In this document: one piece after another, positions 4,341 through 6,102 of the stretch
Layout of the letters: the number at the start of each line of letters is the position of its first letter
Position numbering within the stretch: position 1 is the stretch's first letter
Source: an uncultured Collinsella sp.
GTDB lineage: Bacteria > Actinomycetota > Coriobacteriia > Coriobacteriales > Coriobacteriaceae
Length of the DNA stretch: 6,102 nt
Reading direction: 5' to 3'
Assembly (NCBI GenBank): GCA_902494545.1
Contig: CABUTP010000096.1
Span: 1-6,102 of the forward strand
Program-made: the position numbers and the translations under genes
The notes under the pieces: model-generated
What the model was told of the DNA's origin: nothing
The model's input: the letters and a program-made list of their open reading frames with translations, nothing else
Databases searched by the model: none

Positions 4341-5066
4341 TTGGCTTTATCCGACCGACTTACGCGCGCCCAGGAAATCCTGGGCCACGAGTTCAATAAC
4401 AAGGTGCTGCTGCGCGCGGCGCTCACGCACCCTTCTGCCGTGGAAGGTCAGCCCGTCTCGGCGAGCTATGAGCGCCTTGAGTTTTTGGGCGATTCCATTT
4501 TGGGCGCCGTGGTGGCCCGTTCGCTCTTTGAGTCCTATCCGGAGTTTGACGAGGGCAAGCTTACGCGCCTGAAGGTGTCGCTCGTCTCGGGCGCCACGCT
4601 GTCCGAGGTGTCCCATGAGCTGGGCATCGACGACATCATCATCTTCGGTGCCTCCGAGACCGGCACGGGCGCCCGTGGCCTGCACTCGGCGCTCGAGAAC
4701 GTCTATGAGTCGCTCGTGGGCGCCCTGTATCTGGATGCCGGTTGGGATGCAGCGGCGGAGTTCATCCACCGCACGCTTAAGCCGCACCTGGCCACCGAGC
4801 GTGCCGAGCACCCCGCGAACCCCAAGTCGTTCTTGCAGGAGTGCGTGCAGGCAGACGGCCACGAGCCTCCGGCGTACAAGCTCGTTGGCTCTGAGGGCCC
4901 GGCGCACGCACCGACCTTTACCGCCGTGGTGCTCATCGACGGTATCCGCCAGGGCCGCGGCACCGGTTCCTCCAAGAAGGAAGCCGAGGGAGCCGCTGCA
5001 CTCGAGGCGCTCGACCGCATGGGTTACACCACTAACGGCGTGATTCTGAACAAGAAGCCTGTTTAA
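4341..5066 (+). CDS. rnc: Ribonuclease III
   Basis: A 241-residue double-strand-specific endoribonuclease that processes rRNA precursors and structured mRNAs. The signature ERLEFLGDSIL (44-54) supplies E44, E47 and D51, matching E38, E41 and D45 of the E. coli enzyme; E71 matches E65. The second metal-ligand block is ENVYESLVGALYLD (119-132): E123 matches the essential E117, but the position of D114 is Asn (N120). The C-terminal dsRNA-binding domain runs from about 160 to 224 (NPKSFLQECVQ, PTFTAVVLIDG, GTGSSKKEAEGAAALEAL) and looks complete. The start is TTG 4341, 3 bases after the acpP stop, with an ideal Shine-Dalgarno sequence. The rare start codon may hold RNase III far below ACP while both share an mRNA. 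smc follows after 10 bases, the common rnc-smc pairing. Confidence 0.96.
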   Translation: MALSDRLTRAQEILGHEFNNKVLLRAALTHPSAVEGQPVSASYERLEFLGDSILGAVVARSLFESYPEFDEGKLTRLKVSLVSGATLSEVSHELGIDDIIIFGASETGTGARGLHSALENVYESLVGALYLDAGWDAAAEFIHRTLKPHLATERAEHPANPKSFLQECVQADGHEPPAYKLVGSEGPAHAPTFTAVVLIDGIRQGRGTGSSKKEAEGAAALEALDRMGYTTNGVILNKKPV

Positions 5067-5068
5067 GC

Positions 5069-5074
5069 GAGGAG
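5069..5074 (+). promoter_or_regulatory. smc ribosome-binding site with short spacing to a GTG start
   Basis: GAGGAG ends 2 bases before GTG 5077, which is closer than usual. GTG is nevertheless accepted, because the encoded MYLKSLTLKGFKSFA is the canonical SMC N-terminus and there is no alternative start. Close spacing plus GTG suggests modest translation. Confidence 0.6.
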
Positions 5075-5076
5075 CC

Positions 5077-6102
5077 GTGTATCTCAAGTCCCTCACGCTC
5101 AAAGGGTTCAAGTCGTTTGCCGACCGCGCCCATATGACGTTTGAGCCGGGCCTGACCGTCATCGTCGGTCCCAACGGCTCGGGAAAATCGAACATCTCCG
5201 ACTCGATTCTGTGGGTCCTGGGCGAGCAGAGCGCCAAGCAGCTGCGCGGCCAGGCCATGGAAGACGTCATCTTCTCGGGCTCGTCGGCGCGCAAGCCGGT
5301 GGGCGTTGCCGAGGTCACGCTGGTGCTCGACAACTCGGACCATATGCTGCCCGTCGACTTTGACGAGGTCGCCATCACCCGTCGTATGTACCGCTCGGGC
5401 GAGAGTGAGTACCTCATCAACTCGAGTCCGTGCCGCCTGATGGACATCCAGGACATCCTGCACGATTCGGGACTAGGCAAGGATACGCATTCCATCATCA
5501 GTCAGGGCAAGCTCGATGCCATTTTGCAGAGCCGCCCCGAGGAGCGCCGTGCCCTCATTGAGGAGGCCGCCGGCATCTCCAAACACAAGCGTCGCAAGGA
5601 ACGTGCGCTCAAAAAGATTAAATCGATGGACGAGCACCTGACCCGTGCCCGCGACATCAATAAGGAGATTGCCCGTCAGCTGCGGCCGCTGGAGCGTCAG
5701 GTCGATCGCGCGCGAAAGTACAAAGAACTGTCCTCGCGCGCGAACGAGCTTACGCAGATGCTGGCCGTCGACGAGCTGCGTTCGCTGCAATCGCAGTGGA
5801 ACGACCTGGAGAGCCGCTCTAAGGAGGGCGCTGCCGAGCTGGAGCTCGCGCAGTACCGTCTGGGTGAGAAAGAGCGCGAGCTCGAGAAGCTCCAAGTTAT
5901 GCTCGAGGAAAAGGGCCTGTTTGTGGGCGATTTGGGAGAGCAGCGCCGCCATATGCAAGACGTGGTCGGCCGCATTAACTCCGATATGCGCCTGCTCGAG
6001 GAAAAGGGCCACAACATGGTGTCGCGCCTGTCCGACATGCGCGGCCAGATTTCGAGCTCCGAGCATCAGCGCCGTCGCGTGGTCGAGGAGCTCGAGGACG
6101 CA
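5077..6102 (+). CDS. smc: Chromosome partition protein SMC, N-terminal part (3' truncated by window)
   Basis: The first 342 codons of an SMC protein, normally about 1,150-1,200 residues, open to the window edge without a stop. With ScpA and ScpB it forms the condensin-like complex that organises and segregates the chromosome. The ATPase head half shows the start MYLKSLTLKGFKSFADRA, Walker A GPNGSGKSN (31-39, K37), the arginine-finger loop QLRG (55-58, R57), the MEDVIFSGS block (61-69), and the Q-loop IISQGKLDAIL (140-150, Q143). These are followed by RPEERRALIEEAAGISKHK (153-171), the usual entry to the coiled coil. From about 172 onward the sequence is Glu/Arg/Leu-rich coiled-coil arm. The signature motif, Walker B and hinge lie beyond the window. 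The gene is the last member seen of the acpP-rnc-smc unit, 10 bases after rnc. Confidence 0.96.
   Translation, partial: MYLKSLTLKGFKSFADRAHMTFEPGLTVIVGPNGSGKSNISDSILWVLGEQSAKQLRGQAMEDVIFSGSSARKPVGVAEVTLVLDNSDHMLPVDFDEVAITRRMYRSGESEYLINSSPCRLMDIQDILHDSGLGKDTHSIISQGKLDAILQSRPEERRALIEEAAGISKHKRRKERALKKIKSMDEHLTRARDINKEIARQLRPLERQVDRARKYKELSSRANELTQMLAVDELRSLQSQWNDLESRSKEGAAELELAQYRLGEKERELEKLQVMLEEKGLFVGDLGEQRRHMQDVVGRINSDMRLLEEKGHNMVSRLSDMRGQISSSEHQRRRVVEELEDA

Noticed and set aside
4347..5498. Long open minus-strand frame (383 codons) opposite rnc and smc
   Set aside because: Shadow of RNase III and the SMC head; no domain features or plausible ribosome-binding context.
5473..6066. Minus-strand frame opposite the SMC coiled coil
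   Set aside because: Leu/Ala/His-rich antisense of a Glu/Arg/Leu coiled coil, a well-known artefact.
1..6102. CRISPR arrays, tRNA/rRNA genes, insertion sequences, attachment sites or a replication origin
   Set aside because: No direct repeat arrays, cloverleaf-type sequences, transposase or integrase frames were seen; the whole window is accounted for by housekeeping genes and short gaps, with no gene-free stretch above 125 bases.

Overview
The window is a compact, plus-strand block of bacterial housekeeping genes with no mobile or accessory DNA. Base composition is high in G+C. Gene content and order (recG end, rsmD, coaD, a DivIVA/SepIVA-like coiled-coil gene, a YceD/DUF177 gene, rpmF, plsX, acpP, rnc, smc) point to an actinobacterial lineage, most likely a Coriobacteriia member such as a Collinsella relative. 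That placement is an inference from synteny and composition; there is no rRNA to confirm it.

Layout. Positions 1-383 are the 3' end of recG (branched-DNA helicase). It overlaps rsmD (380-1009, 16S rRNA m2G966 methyltransferase) by ATGA, and rsmD overlaps coaD (1002-1499, phosphopantetheine adenylyltransferase) by 8 bases, so the three look translationally coupled. A weak candidate terminator straddles the coaD stop. A candidate promoter (-10 near 1527) then starts a second unit: the coiled-coil gene (1568-2065), coupled by TAATG to the YceD/DUF177 gene (2065-2619). After a second candidate promoter comes the 59-codon rpmF (2684-2863, ribosomal protein L32). A strong intrinsic terminator (2904-2933) follows rpmF and lies directly against the plsX ribosome-binding site. 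plsX (2951-3970) is followed by a 124-base gap with a candidate promoter and a strong 5'-leader hairpin, then acpP (4095-4337), rnc (4341-5066, TTG start) and smc (from 5077, GTG start, runs off the window).

How the genes work together. coaD (CoA biosynthesis, source of the ACP phosphopantetheine arm), plsX (acyl-ACP to acyl-phosphate) and acpP (acyl carrier) link CoA, fatty-acid and phospholipid synthesis. rsmD, YceD, rpmF and rnc concern ribosome assembly and RNA processing. The SepIVA-like protein and smc concern envelope growth/division and chromosome organisation. fabD and fabG, which sit between plsX and acpP in many Firmicutes, are absent from that position.

Nothing here looks like a new defence, mobile or biosynthetic system. 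The points most worth a second look are regulatory: the terminator that plsX transcription apparently has to cross, the hairpin close to the predicted 5' end of acpP mRNA, and the recurrent TGTGG-TAnnnT element. Some protein-level departures from textbook residues are also noted (short SepIVA-like protein, Asn at an RNase III metal-ligand position, Gln at a recognition position of ACP).
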